Shown here: positions 1-7,900 of the stretch, piece after piece
Layout of the letters: each line of letters begins with the position of its first letter
Numbering within the stretch: position 1 is the first letter of the stretch
NCBI RefSeq assembly: GCF_905187505.1
Contig: NZ_CAJJIC010000008.1
Span: 1 to 40,312, forward strand
Direction of reading: 5' to 3'
Source of the DNA: an uncultured Mailhella sp.
GTDB lineage: Bacteria; Desulfobacterota; Desulfovibrionia; Desulfovibrionales; Desulfovibrionaceae
Length of the DNA stretch: 40,312 bases
Program-made: the position numbers and the translations under genes
Notes under the pieces: model-generated
What the model was told of the DNA's origin: nothing
Seen by the model: the letters and a program-made list of their open reading frames with translations, nothing else
Databases searched by the model: none

Positions 1-117
1 GCCGCCGTACTTAATGACCACGGTTTCCCCATGATATTCACGCAGATAGGGAAGACTCTCGATAAGGACTTTCGACTGCAGGCGGGCCTGCTCCACAGGA
101 TCGGCGATAACGGCCAT
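1..117 (-). CDS. argB: Acetylglutamate kinase, N-terminal fragment (cut by window edge)
   Basis: The first 39 codons of a gene running off the left edge are visible. The translation starts MAVIADPVEQARL and reaches LREYHGETVVIKYGG. That is the characteristic start of N-acetylglutamate kinase: the LPYLREYHG helix followed by the VVIKYGG nucleotide-binding strand of the amino-acid kinase fold. The enzyme phosphorylates N-acetyl-L-glutamate in the second step of arginine synthesis in the cytoplasm. A good ribosome binding site (AAGGAG) lies about 7 bases before the ATG. The gene diverges from yajC across a 226-base gap. The catalytic remainder is not in view, so intactness cannot be judged. Confidence 0.88.
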   Translation of the reverse strand, partial: MAVIADPVEQARLQSKVLIESLPYLREYHGETVVIKYGG

Positions 118-343
118 ATATACGCTCCTTGTGCCGGGAACGGCCCGGCCTTCATGTTGCTGGCAGCATAGTCCCCGCAATCGGAAGGAATGTCCAGCCC
201 TTTCAGATTTGCCCGAATCAAAAAGAATGCCCGCCACGAACGGCATTGCCCGCTTAAACCATTGCGTAAAAAGGCGCAACAGGTTAAGAAGATGAGGTCA
301 ATGACGCGGACATCCTGCCGCAAAATCAATTCTGGAGAATTCA

Positions 344-715
344 ATGTTCACTTCCATTGCCTACGCCGCCGGCAACGCGGGCGGCGCCGCTCAGGGCGGC
401 CCCATGGGAGCCGTCGCTTCTCTCGTGCCCCTCATCCTCATGTTCGCCGTGTTCTACTTCCTGCTGATCCGTCCTCAGCAGAAGCGCAACAAGGAACACA
501 AGGCCATGCTTGAATCCCTGGGCAAGGGCTCCTACGTCATCACCTCCGGAGGTCTGCTCGGCCGCATCGTCGACCTGGAAGGCGACATTCTCGTCATCGA
601 CCTCGGCGAAACCAAGGTCCGCATGCCCCGCGGCTTCGTGAGCGGCACCTACGACCCCAAGGCCATGAACAAGACGGCCGCCGACGCCGCCCCTGCTCCC
701 GCCGAAAAGAAATAA
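344..715 (+). CDS. yajC: Sec translocase accessory subunit YajC
   Basis: YajC is a small single-span inner-membrane protein that associates with SecDF and SecYEG. The 123-residue product has a Gly/Ala-rich N-terminus, one hydrophobic helix at about residues 24-42 (VPLILMFAVFYFLLIRPQ) and the family hallmark RPQQKRNKEHKAML immediately after it. A small beta domain follows (SYVITSGGLLGRIVDLEGD), then an Ala/Lys tail. A GGAG motif lies about 8 bases before the ATG. It is the first gene of a yajC-secD-secF operon, the usual order in many bacteria. The gap to secD is unusually long (117 bases) and structured. Confidence 0.95.
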   Translation: MFTSIAYAAGNAGGAAQGGPMGAVASLVPLILMFAVFYFLLIRPQQKRNKEHKAMLESLGKGSYVITSGGLLGRIVDLEGDILVIDLGETKVRMPRGFVSGTYDPKAMNKTAADAAPAPAEKK

Positions 716-738
716 GGCAAAAACACCGAGTCTTCCGC

Positions 739-773
739 TTCCACGCCCCCTTTTTCTGCAAGGAGGCGTGGAG
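739..773 (+). other. Intercistronic hairpin 1 between yajC and secD
   Basis: TCCACGCC at 740-747 pairs perfectly with GGCGTGGA at 765-772 around a pyrimidine-rich loop. No T-run follows, so it is more likely an mRNA-stability or processing element than a terminator. Confidence 0.5.
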
Positions 774-790
774 CTTTGTGCTATTCATCC

Positions 791-822
791 ATAAGGTCTT
801 CCGGCCTTATTATCGTTTTTAA
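791..822 (+). promoter_or_regulatory. Terminator-like hairpin 2 just before secD
   Basis: ATAAGGTC (791-798) pairs with GGCCTTAT (803-810) around a TTCC loop, with one G-T pair. A TATCGTTTTT stretch follows, ending right before the AAGGAT ribosome binding site of secD. It could act as a weak attenuator, or it could modulate access of ribosomes to secD. Function is inferred only from shape and place. Confidence 0.4.
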
Positions 823-832
823 GGATACAACC

Positions 833-2413
833 ATGAAAGCTCTGCGTTTGCGCCTGGCCGTCTCCCTCATCGTGCTGCTCGTGGTGCTTGCGTACGCCCT
901 GCCCAACATCCCCGCCATCGGCGATTCGCCTCTGGGCGCGCTCATGCAGGACCGCATCAGTCTCGGCCTGGACCTCAAGGGCGGCATGAACCTCACCCTG
1001 GGCGTGGATGTGGAAAAGGCCGTGCAGAACACGCTGTCCGTCAACGGTCAGGACATCCGCGACCGTGCCGAACAGGAAAAAATCACCGTCATGAAGCCGC
1101 GTCTCAACGCCGACGGGCTGCTCGAGGTGACGCTGCCCCGCACCGATCAGGCAGGAGCCTTCGACGCCATGATCGGCAAATGGTTCCCCAACCTGCAGCA
1201 GGTTTCCGCCGACAGCACCGCTTCCGGCCGGGTCTATACCTTTGAACTTTCTCCCGCCGCCCGCAAGCAGACCGAAGACATGACCATGGAACAGGTCGTG
1301 CGCACCATACGCAACCGCATCGACCAGTTCGGCGTGGCCGAACCCGACATACGCAAGCAGTCGGACAATCAGGTGCAGGTGCAGCTGCCCGGCATGACCG
1401 ATTCCGAGCGAGCCATTCAGATCATCGGACAGACCGCGCATCTGGAATTCCACATCGTCCGCGACGACGTGGATCCGACGGCCATCATGCTGCCCGCAGG
1501 CACGGCGCGCTATCCGCTCATCGTCAAGGGACAGTACGGCACGCAGACGGAAAGCACCATCATCCTCGATACCGAAGCCCTCATGGGCGGCGAGGACATC
1601 ACCAACGCGCGCCCCGCCTTCAACGAATTCGGCCAGTCCTATGTGGCCCTGGAGTTCAACAACCGCGGCGCCAGCAACTTTGAACGCATCACCGGCGAGC
1701 ACATCAAAAAGCGCATGGCCATCGTGCTTGACGGCAAGGTGTATTCCGCCCCCGTCATTCAGGACCGCATTGCCGGAGGCAAGGCCTCCATCACCGGCAA
1801 CTTCACCACCGAAGAGGCGCAGGATCTTGCCATCGTGCTCCGCGCCGGTTCCCTTCCCACTCCCGTTTCCATTCTGGAAGAGCGCACCGTGGGTCCCTCT
1901 CTCGGCAAGGAATCCATCAGCAGCGGCATCAAGGCCTCTCTCGTGGGCGCGGCGGCCGTGGTTCTCGTCATGCCGCTCTACTACGGCCTGTCCGGCCTCG
2001 TCGCCGACGTCATGCTCTGCTTCACCATCACCATTCTTCTTGCCGGCATGACGCTCTTCGGCGCCACGCTCACACTGCCCGGCATCGCTGGCATCGTGCT
2101 CACCATAGGCATGTCCGTGGACGCCAACGTGCTCATCTTCGAGCGCATCAGAGAAGAACTGAAAAACGGCCTGTCCGCCATGGAAGCGGTGAAGGCCGGC
2201 TTCAGCCGGGCCAGCATTTCCATCATCGACTCGAACCTGACAACGCTCATCACGGCGGCCATTCTGTACCAGTTCGGCACAGGCCCCGTCCGCGGTTTCG
2301 CCGTTACGCTGTCGCTGGGCATTCTGGCTTCCATGTTCACGGCCGTCTTCGTTTCACGGGCCGTTTTTGAGATGTGGGTCGCCCGCACCGGCAGCCAGAA
2401 AATCAGCATCTAG
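833..2413 (+). CDS. secD: Protein translocase subunit SecD
   Basis: SecD forms the proton-driven SecDF complex that helps pull secreted proteins out of the SecYEG channel on the periplasmic side. The 526-residue product has an N-terminal membrane anchor (residues about 5-24) and the conserved SLGLDLKGGMNLTLGVD segment. A large periplasmic P1 region follows, then a C-terminal block of about five membrane helices carrying GMSVDANVLIFERIREEL, the RND-type motif with the essential Asp. The ATG at 833 is preferred over an in-frame ATG at 776 because it has an AAGGAT site at the right distance and begins directly with the signal anchor. secF follows after 18 bases. Confidence 0.96.
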   Translation: MKALRLRLAVSLIVLLVVLAYALPNIPAIGDSPLGALMQDRISLGLDLKGGMNLTLGVDVEKAVQNTLSVNGQDIRDRAEQEKITVMKPRLNADGLLEVTLPRTDQAGAFDAMIGKWFPNLQQVSADSTASGRVYTFELSPAARKQTEDMTMEQVVRTIRNRIDQFGVAEPDIRKQSDNQVQVQLPGMTDSERAIQIIGQTAHLEFHIVRDDVDPTAIMLPAGTARYPLIVKGQYGTQTESTIILDTEALMGGEDITNARPAFNEFGQSYVALEFNNRGASNFERITGEHIKKRMAIVLDGKVYSAPVIQDRIAGGKASITGNFTTEEAQDLAIVLRAGSLPTPVSILEERTVGPSLGKESISSGIKASLVGAAAVVLVMPLYYGLSGLVADVMLCFTITILLAGMTLFGATLTLPGIAGIVLTIGMSVDANVLIFERIREELKNGLSAMEAVKAGFSRASISIIDSNLTTLITAAILYQFGTGPVRGFAVTLSLGILASMFTAVFVSRAVFEMWVARTGSQKISI

Positions 2414-2431
2414 GCCAAAGAGGCTCTTCCC

Positions 2432-3547
2432 ATGGCATTCGCACTTCTTTCCCGTCAGACCAACATCGACTTTGTCGGCTTCCGCCGCATAGCCTACAGC
2501 ATCTCCGGCTTCTTCATCATCCTCGGTCTGGTCGCCATCATCATGAACGGCGGCCTGCGCTACGGCGTGGACTTCGCCGGCGGCGTCATGGTGCAGATCG
2601 AGTTCGCCCAGCCCATTCCCGACGAGCAGGTGAAGACCGCACTGCAGAACGTGGATCTGCCCGGACTCACCGTGCAGCAGGTCGACACCGAAAACCGTGA
2701 CTATCTGCTGCGCTTCTCCATGCCCTCAGGGGAAAACCAGGACCTGCGCGAACAGGTCTCTTCCGCGCTCAAGTCCAGCATTCCCGACAATGCCTCGACC
2801 ATACAGCGTCTGGAATCCGTGGGTCCCAAGGTAGGCAACGATCTGCGCAACATGGCCATTGAGTCCCTGTTCTATGCCGTGCTGCTCATCACCGTCTACA
2901 TCTCCGGCCGTTTCGAATACAGCTGGTTCATGGCCGGAGCCATGGCCCTCGTGCTCTGGGGAGCCGTGTACGGCGCCGCCTATCTCGGCTTCAACAGGCT
3001 GTGGGGCGTGGCCATCGGCATGATCATCACGCTCATCTGCTGCTGGAAACTGAAGCTGAACTTTGCTCTGGGCGCCATTCTGGCCCTCATCCACGACGTC
3101 GTCGTCACGCTGGGCCTGCTCACGCTGCTCGGCGTGGAAATAGACCTCAACGTCATCGCGGCCCTGCTCACCCTCGTGGGCTATTCCATCAACGACACCA
3201 TCGTCGTGTATGACCGCATCCGCGAGAACCTCCGCGCCGTGCCTTCGGATGCCCAGAAAAAGCCCTCCATGGGCGAAATCATCAACAAGTCCGTGAACCA
3301 GACGCTGTCGCGCACCATCATGACCTCCGCCACCACCCTGGTGGCCAGCCTGGCCCTGTACCTGCTCGGCGGCAACGTCATCCACAACTTCGCCCTCACC
3401 ATCACTCTCGGCATCGTGTTCGGCACCTTCTCCTCCATCTTCGTGGCCTCTCCCATTCTCATCGCCTTCGGCGACGTGAATCTCTACCACGCCAAGACCA
3501 GACAGAAGGACGACTACGAACGCCCCGGCGAACACGGCATCGTGTAG
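2432..3547 (+). CDS. secF: Protein translocase subunit SecF
   Basis: SecF is the partner of SecD in the inner-membrane translocase. The 371-residue product starts with an N-terminal helix (about residues 18-40) and the RYGVDFAGGVMVQIEF strand. A short periplasmic domain follows, then five C-terminal helices with the family motif GYSINDTIVVYDRIREN and the SRTIMTSATTLVA stretch. It is somewhat longer than the roughly 320-residue E. coli protein because of a charged tail rich in Lys, Asp and Arg. It is the last gene of the operon, and a strong terminator lies 26 bases after the stop codon. Confidence 0.96.
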   Translation: MAFALLSRQTNIDFVGFRRIAYSISGFFIILGLVAIIMNGGLRYGVDFAGGVMVQIEFAQPIPDEQVKTALQNVDLPGLTVQQVDTENRDYLLRFSMPSGENQDLREQVSSALKSSIPDNASTIQRLESVGPKVGNDLRNMAIESLFYAVLLITVYISGRFEYSWFMAGAMALVLWGAVYGAAYLGFNRLWGVAIGMIITLICCWKLKLNFALGAILALIHDVVVTLGLLTLLGVEIDLNVIAALLTLVGYSINDTIVVYDRIRENLRAVPSDAQKKPSMGEIINKSVNQTLSRTIMTSATTLVASLALYLLGGNVIHNFALTITLGIVFGTFSSIFVASPILIAFGDVNLYHAKTRQKDDYERPGEHGIV

Positions 3548-3573
3548 CGCCGACGCGCCCGCAACGCTTTTTT

Positions 3574-3607
3574 CTCCGCCTTTCCCCGGGAAGGCGGAGG
3601 ATTTTTT
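3574..3607 (+). terminator. Rho-independent terminator of yajC-secDF
   Basis: CTCCGCCTT (3574-3582) pairs with AAGGCGGAG (3591-3599) around an 8-base loop and is followed by a run of six T. Confidence 0.9.
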
Positions 3608-3714
3608 ATGCCGAAATTTCGGATGAGAAACGCATCCGCCGCAGACTCCGGCCTCAGGCTCCGTGACATCCGCGGTCTCCTCCTGCCTCCAAAACGGGCG
3701 GCGCAACATGGCGC

Positions 3715-3750
3715 AAAAAAAGACGGCCTCCGCAGGGAAGCCGCCCTTTT
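3715..3750 (-). terminator. Rho-independent terminator of the oppF/ATP-grasp operon
   Basis: Read on the minus strand, GGCGGCTTCC pairs with GGAGGCCGTC (two G-T pairs) around a CTGC loop and is followed by seven T. It lies 19 bases beyond the ATP-grasp stop codon. Confidence 0.85.
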
Positions 3751-3768
3751 CATTCTCTCTCGCCTCAA

Positions 3769-4917
3769 TCAGTCGAGATACTCGGTAAGATCGCTGTGCA
3801 GAATATGATCCAGCTCCGCACGGTCGGAGGCCAGAGTTTCAGTGAACAGGAAGCCGAATACCGGACCGGCATGATAGTCGATGCGACGCAGCTCCATGAC
3901 GTTGCGGAAGGAGGCGCAGAGCCTGTCGTAGTTGAACACGTCGCCGGCCTTGAGACTTGCCGGAGGATTCAGCACGATGAACGAATAGATCCTGTCTTCC
4001 CTTCCCTTCAGAAGAACGTCCCAGTCGGGACGAATGTCGTTCAGAAAGTAGTCGTAGGTGCGGAAGCCGTAGGCGTGCAGGGACAGATCGGTCAGGCACC
4101 ACCCGGCAAAGCGCAGAGGATTGGCCTCGATGGGGATGATGCGGCCGTTGTCCACGCGAAGTTCCAGATGGATGGGCAGATTGCGCGCGCCCATCTCTTC
4201 GTTCATGCGGTTGAAGAAATCCGTGAACGGCTGAAGATGCTCGCGGATGATGGACGCGCCGGAGCAGTACAGCCGGTCGCTCACGTCTTCGGCCGAGGCA
4301 AATTCGTGATGGAAGATGTTGACGATGACGGCCCGGCCTTCGCCGTCATAGTAGAAGTCCACGGCGTATTCCTCGCCGCCTATGTATTCCTCAAGAATGA
4401 ACCGGGTGTTCGCCACCACGCTTTCATCATAGTTCTTCTTCCAGTCGCCGGAGTGAAGGCGTATGTCTTCCAGTGCCTTCTTCCAGTCTTCTTCGCTGAA
4501 GATGGTGTACACGCCCACGCTGAAAAAGCCCACGGAAGGCTTGAGGATGAAGGGCGTCTTCAGCGTGCTGAAGTCGACGCTTTCAAGATCGGCGGCCGCC
4601 ACTTCACGGAACATGAAGTCGGGGTATATCTTCGAGAGCATGCGGCGGAAGGCGGCCTTGTCCTTGCAGAGGGCAATGCCCTTCTGAAGCCCCTTGTCGG
4701 GGGAGTGCCTGAGCACCCAGGAAAGGGAATTCTCGCAGGTGGTGTAAATGCGGTCGCCTTCGGCAAGAAGAGCGTCGGCCTCCTCGTCGGAAACGAGACG
4801 GAACGTGCCTTCGGGCGCGGCGGCGAGCGCCGCCTCGTTGCGGAGCACGGGAACGCGGCTTTGGGCAAGATATTCCCGGAGCTCCCGGGACACATACTGT
4901 TTGTCAAGAATGATCAT
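3769..4917 (-). CDS. ATP-grasp ligase of unknown substrate
   Basis: The 382-residue product has the layout of an ATP-grasp carboxylate-amine (or thiol) ligase. An N-terminal pre-grasp region is followed by FILKPSVGFFSVGVY, the nucleotide-binding lysine loop, at about residues 140-155. Next come the hinge LEEYIGGEEYAVDFYY and a C-terminal metal-binding strand LELRVDNGRIIPIEANPLR with the Glu and Asn expected to hold Mg. Such enzymes join a carboxylate to an amine through an acyl phosphate. The start at 4917 is chosen because GAGGAT precedes it; an upstream in-frame extension would run into oppF. The gene begins 7 bases after oppF, so the two are co-transcribed and presumably act on related molecules such as peptides or amino acids. 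I do not recognise the specific subfamily, so the substrate is unknown. Confidence 0.78.
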   Translation of the reverse strand: MIILDKQYVSRELREYLAQSRVPVLRNEAALAAAPEGTFRLVSDEEADALLAEGDRIYTTCENSLSWVLRHSPDKGLQKGIALCKDKAAFRRMLSKIYPDFMFREVAAADLESVDFSTLKTPFILKPSVGFFSVGVYTIFSEEDWKKALEDIRLHSGDWKKNYDESVVANTRFILEEYIGGEEYAVDFYYDGEGRAVIVNIFHHEFASAEDVSDRLYCSGASIIREHLQPFTDFFNRMNEEMGARNLPIHLELRVDNGRIIPIEANPLRFAGWCLTDLSLHAYGFRTYDYFLNDIRPDWDVLLKGREDRIYSFIVLNPPASLKAGDVFNYDRLCASFRNVMELRRIDYHAGPVFGFLFTETLASDRAELDHILHSDLTEYLD

Positions 4918-4924
4918 GCAATCC

Positions 4925-5896
4925 TCACAAGGGAAAATGGCAGCGCACGGCATGCCCCTGGTTGAGCTGAACGAGCGGAGGCTCCTCTTCCCGGCACAGC
5001 GGTTTCGCATGAGGGCAGCGCGGATGGAAGGCGCAGCCCTCAGGCGGAGAAAGAGGGCTCGGCATCTCGCCGGAAAGAATCTGACCACGCCCGCGGCGCG
5101 AAGGATCACGCGACGGCGCGGCGGCCATGAGCGCTTCCGTGTACGGATGCGCGGCATGGGAAAAAAGTTCGTCGCAGCCGGCCACTTCCACCAGACGGCC
5201 GAGATACATGACGGCCACTCTGTCGCTCATGAAGCCTATGACGCCGAGGTCATGGGAAATGAACAGATACCCGAGGCCCATGTTCTGCTGCATATCTTTA
5301 AGAAGGTTCAGCACCTGCGCCTGAACCGAGGCATCGAGCGCCGAAACGGGCTCGTCGCACACGACGACGCCGGGGCCGGCCACAATGGCCCGGGCCACGG
5401 CCACACGCTGCCGCTGTCCTCCGGAAAACTCGTGCGGATATCTGTCGAGATGTTCGCCCTGAAGTCCCACGCGCACGAGCACGTCCCTCACCTTTTCCCG
5501 CCACTCCGTTCGGGAAAGAGGCCGGCCGGCAGCCTTTGCCGCAAGACGCAAAGGCTCGGCAATGCCTGCCCCCACGCTCTGACGCGGATCGAGCGACGAA
5601 AACGGATCCTGAAAGACCATCTGAATGCGGCTTGCGCGCTCAAGCGCCGACCATTCTCCGATGGGACGGCCGGAAAGAAGCACGTCGCCGGAAGAAGGAG
5701 GAAGAAGTCCGACAGCCATGCGCGCAAGCGTGGACTTGCCGCAGCCCGATTCGCCCACAAGCCCCAGCGTCTCCCCGGGAAACAGCTGAAAGCTCACGTC
5801 GCTCACGGCCTTTACGCTGGCCGGACGAGGATCGAAAAGACCTCGCTGTACGGTAAATTCACGGCTTACCTGCCTGAGTTCGAGCAACGCTTCCAT
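4925..5896 (-). CDS. Oligopeptide/dipeptide ABC transporter ATPase, OppF/DppF type (orphan)
   Basis: The 323-residue product is a complete ABC ATPase. Walker A GESGCGKST lies at about residues 48-56, the Q-loop FQDPFSSLDP near 95-104, the signature FSGGQRQRV near 157-165, Walker B VVVCDEP near 177-183 and the His loop FISHDLG after that. The C-terminus carries the peptide-transporter tail CAFHPRCPHAKPLC typical of OppD/OppF/DppF. It would energise import of peptides, or of nickel or other small ligands, at the inner membrane. Normally such genes sit beside the binding protein, two permeases and a second ATPase; none is present here. The only operon partner is the ATP-grasp gene. It diverges from opgG. 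Confidence 0.9.
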   Translation of the reverse strand: MEALLELRQVSREFTVQRGLFDPRPASVKAVSDVSFQLFPGETLGLVGESGCGKSTLARMAVGLLPPSSGDVLLSGRPIGEWSALERASRIQMVFQDPFSSLDPRQSVGAGIAEPLRLAAKAAGRPLSRTEWREKVRDVLVRVGLQGEHLDRYPHEFSGGQRQRVAVARAIVAGPGVVVCDEPVSALDASVQAQVLNLLKDMQQNMGLGYLFISHDLGVIGFMSDRVAVMYLGRLVEVAGCDELFSHAAHPYTEALMAAAPSRDPSRRGRGQILSGEMPSPLSPPEGCAFHPRCPHAKPLCREEEPPLVQLNQGHAVRCHFPL

Positions 5897-6088
5897 GCCT
5901 GTTCCTGTTTTTGTTCTTCACGCGGGGGGAGCACTTCCGCCCGGGCAGACATCCTACCTTAGCCTTTCCCGTGCCGCAAGGGGATAAAATCTCTGGACAT
6001 GGAGCCGTTCCCGCTTTAAGTAGGAAAGGAAGACAAGGAACCGCGATGGCGCTCAGAACGTTACGGCCGACAAGACGGCCGGCCGCAA

Positions 6089-6120
6089 AGCTGCGGTCAG
6101 AGCTGCCGCGGCTCCTTTTT
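6089..6120 (+). promoter_or_regulatory. Terminator-like hairpin in the opgG leader (possible attenuator)
   Basis: AGCTGCGG (6089-6096) pairs with CCGCGGCT (6106-6113) with one G-T pair, followed by CC and five T. It lies about 67 bases before the opgG start with no gene ahead of it on this strand, so it is placed to interrupt opgGH transcription. The 291-base gap from 5897 to 6187 holds no other feature that I can support. Confidence 0.5.
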
Positions 6121-6187
6121 GCTTGTCAGGCTCCAACGACGCAAATTACGGACAATGAAATCCCCAATCTTCAGGGAGTTATTTCGT

Positions 6188-7798
6188 ATGGTTCACCGCA
6201 TGATTACCTCTTTGTGCATGCTCGCGGCCCTTTTCGCGCTTCCCCTTTCCGCCGAAGCCGCAGCGCCCTTCACCTTTGCCGACGTGCAGGCCAAGGCGCA
6301 GGATCTGGCCGGAACGAAGTACGTTCCCATCACTCCCGTGCCGGAATTCCTCACCAAGCTCAACTATGACGAATGGAGCTCCATCCGCTACCTGCCGGAA
6401 AAGGCTCTCTGGGCCGAGGAATCCCTGCCCTTCACCGTACAGTTCTTCCATCCCGGGCTGTACTACGACAGACCCGTGCGCGTGCACATCGTCAACGACG
6501 AAAGCGTGGAGGACGTATCCTTCGATCCCTCGCTGTTCCAGTACGGCAGTGAAGAACTCTCCAAGCAGGTCGCGCAGGCAAAGAATCTGAACTTTGCCGG
6601 CTTTCGTCTGCATTATCCGCTCAACAAGCCCGATTACAAGGACGAAGTGGCCATATTCCTCGGCGCATCCTACTTCCGGGCGCTGGCCGCAGACACGCAC
6701 TACGGCATCTACTCGCGCGGACTTGCCATAGACACGGCCATGGCCCAGGGCGAGGAGTTCCCCTACTTCAAGGAATTCTGGATAGTGAAGCCCGCCCCCG
6801 ACGCCGGAGACATCACCATCTATGCGCTCATGGACAGCGAAAGCATGGCAGGTGCCTACCGCTTCGTCATCACGCCCGGTGCTCCCACCGTCATGGACGT
6901 GAAATGCGCGCTCTTCACCCGCAAGGATGCCAAGAACATCCAGAAAATCGGACTCGCCCCTCTGACGAGCATGTTCTTCTACGGCGAGGAAAGAAACGGA
7001 CGCCCCGGCGACTACCGTCCCGAAGTGCACAACTCCGACGGTCTGCTCTACGTCAACGGCGACAATCACTGGTTCTGGAGTCCGCTCGCCAATCCCAAGC
7101 GCCTCAGCGTCAACACGTTCCCGCTTCAGAATCCCCGCGGCTTCGGCCTGCTGCAGCGTGACTGCGACTTCAAGAGCTATCAGGACATCGAGGCGGCCTA
7201 CGAACGTCGTCCCTCCCTGTGGGTGGAGCCCGAAGGCGACTGGGGTCCCGGCACGCTGAACCTGGTGGAAATCCCCACGGAAGACGAAATGCACGACAAC
7301 ATCGTGGCGTTCTGGACCCCCGACAAGCCCCGCGACAAGAACAATCCCGATCAGCCGGAAGCCGAGCTTCGCTATCCCGACACGCAGATGTACAGCTGGA
7401 AACTGTACTGGATGAAGCCTGAAACCCAGCAGCACGACCGAGGGCAGGTGACCTCCACCCGCATTTCCAGAAACGGCGACACCATGACCTTCCATGTGGA
7501 TTTCGCAGGCGGAGAGCTGGCCACCCTGCCCGAAGACACGGGCCTTGCCAGCATCGTGGAAACTCCCGAGCCCATTCCGCTGCTCGACAAGAAACTTCTG
7601 CGCAACCCGGCAACGGGAGGCTGGAGACTCACCTTCACCGTGCGCCTTCCCAAGGAGGACGGCGTGATACAGAGCCTCATGTCCGCCCGCAAGGGGCCTG
7701 TGATGCTGCGCTTCCGCGCGCTGCTCAAGAAGGGCGAAAACCTGCCCGATCCTCTGACCGAAACCTGGATCTACGACTGGCAGCTTCAGCCGCAGTGA
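6188..7798 (+). CDS. opgG: Periplasmic glucan biosynthesis protein OpgG (MdoG)
   Basis: OpgG is a periplasmic protein needed to build osmoregulated periplasmic glucans; it works on the glucan chain exported by OpgH. From 6188 the product is 536 residues, close to the roughly 511 of E. coli. It starts with a clear Sec signal peptide (MVHRMITSLCMLAALFALPLSAEAAA). Family segments follow: FTFADVQAKAQDLAG, YDEWSSIRYLPEKALW, GASYFRALAADTHYGIYSRG and EFPYFKEFWIVKP. An upstream ATG at 6155 is in frame but lacks a ribosome binding site, whereas AGGGAG precedes 6188. It is followed by opgH, as in most proteobacteria. Confidence 0.94.
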   Translation: MVHRMITSLCMLAALFALPLSAEAAAPFTFADVQAKAQDLAGTKYVPITPVPEFLTKLNYDEWSSIRYLPEKALWAEESLPFTVQFFHPGLYYDRPVRVHIVNDESVEDVSFDPSLFQYGSEELSKQVAQAKNLNFAGFRLHYPLNKPDYKDEVAIFLGASYFRALAADTHYGIYSRGLAIDTAMAQGEEFPYFKEFWIVKPAPDAGDITIYALMDSESMAGAYRFVITPGAPTVMDVKCALFTRKDAKNIQKIGLAPLTSMFFYGEERNGRPGDYRPEVHNSDGLLYVNGDNHWFWSPLANPKRLSVNTFPLQNPRGFGLLQRDCDFKSYQDIEAAYERRPSLWVEPEGDWGPGTLNLVEIPTEDEMHDNIVAFWTPDKPRDKNNPDQPEAELRYPDTQMYSWKLYWMKPETQQHDRGQVTSTRISRNGDTMTFHVDFAGGELATLPEDTGLASIVETPEPIPLLDKKLLRNPATGGWRLTFTVRLPKEDGVIQSLMSARKGPVMLRFRALLKKGENLPDPLTETWIYDWQLQPQ

Positions 7799-7805
7799 CG
7801 GGAAC

Positions 7806-7829
7806 GGCTCCGGGGCGCCTCCCGGAGCC
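7806..7829 (+). other. Intercistronic hairpin between opgG and opgH
   Basis: GGCTCCGGG (7806-7814) pairs perfectly with CCCGGAGCC (7821-7829). There is no T-run, so transcription should continue into opgH. It may stabilise the opgG part of the mRNA. Confidence 0.55.
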
Positions 7830-7900
7830 CCGACGACGGCACGAACGCAACGAACGCACTTTCATGCCGTCGCCCTTAAACCTCTTTCAAAGGTCTTCGC

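Noticed and set aside
6045..6369. A small frame with a good ribosome site (MALRTLRPTRRPAAKLRSEL) ahead of opgG, possibly a leader peptide.
   Set aside because: It runs through the leader stem and far into opgG out of frame. The Arg/Pro-rich sequence is what GC-rich noncoding DNA gives, and nothing else supports translation.
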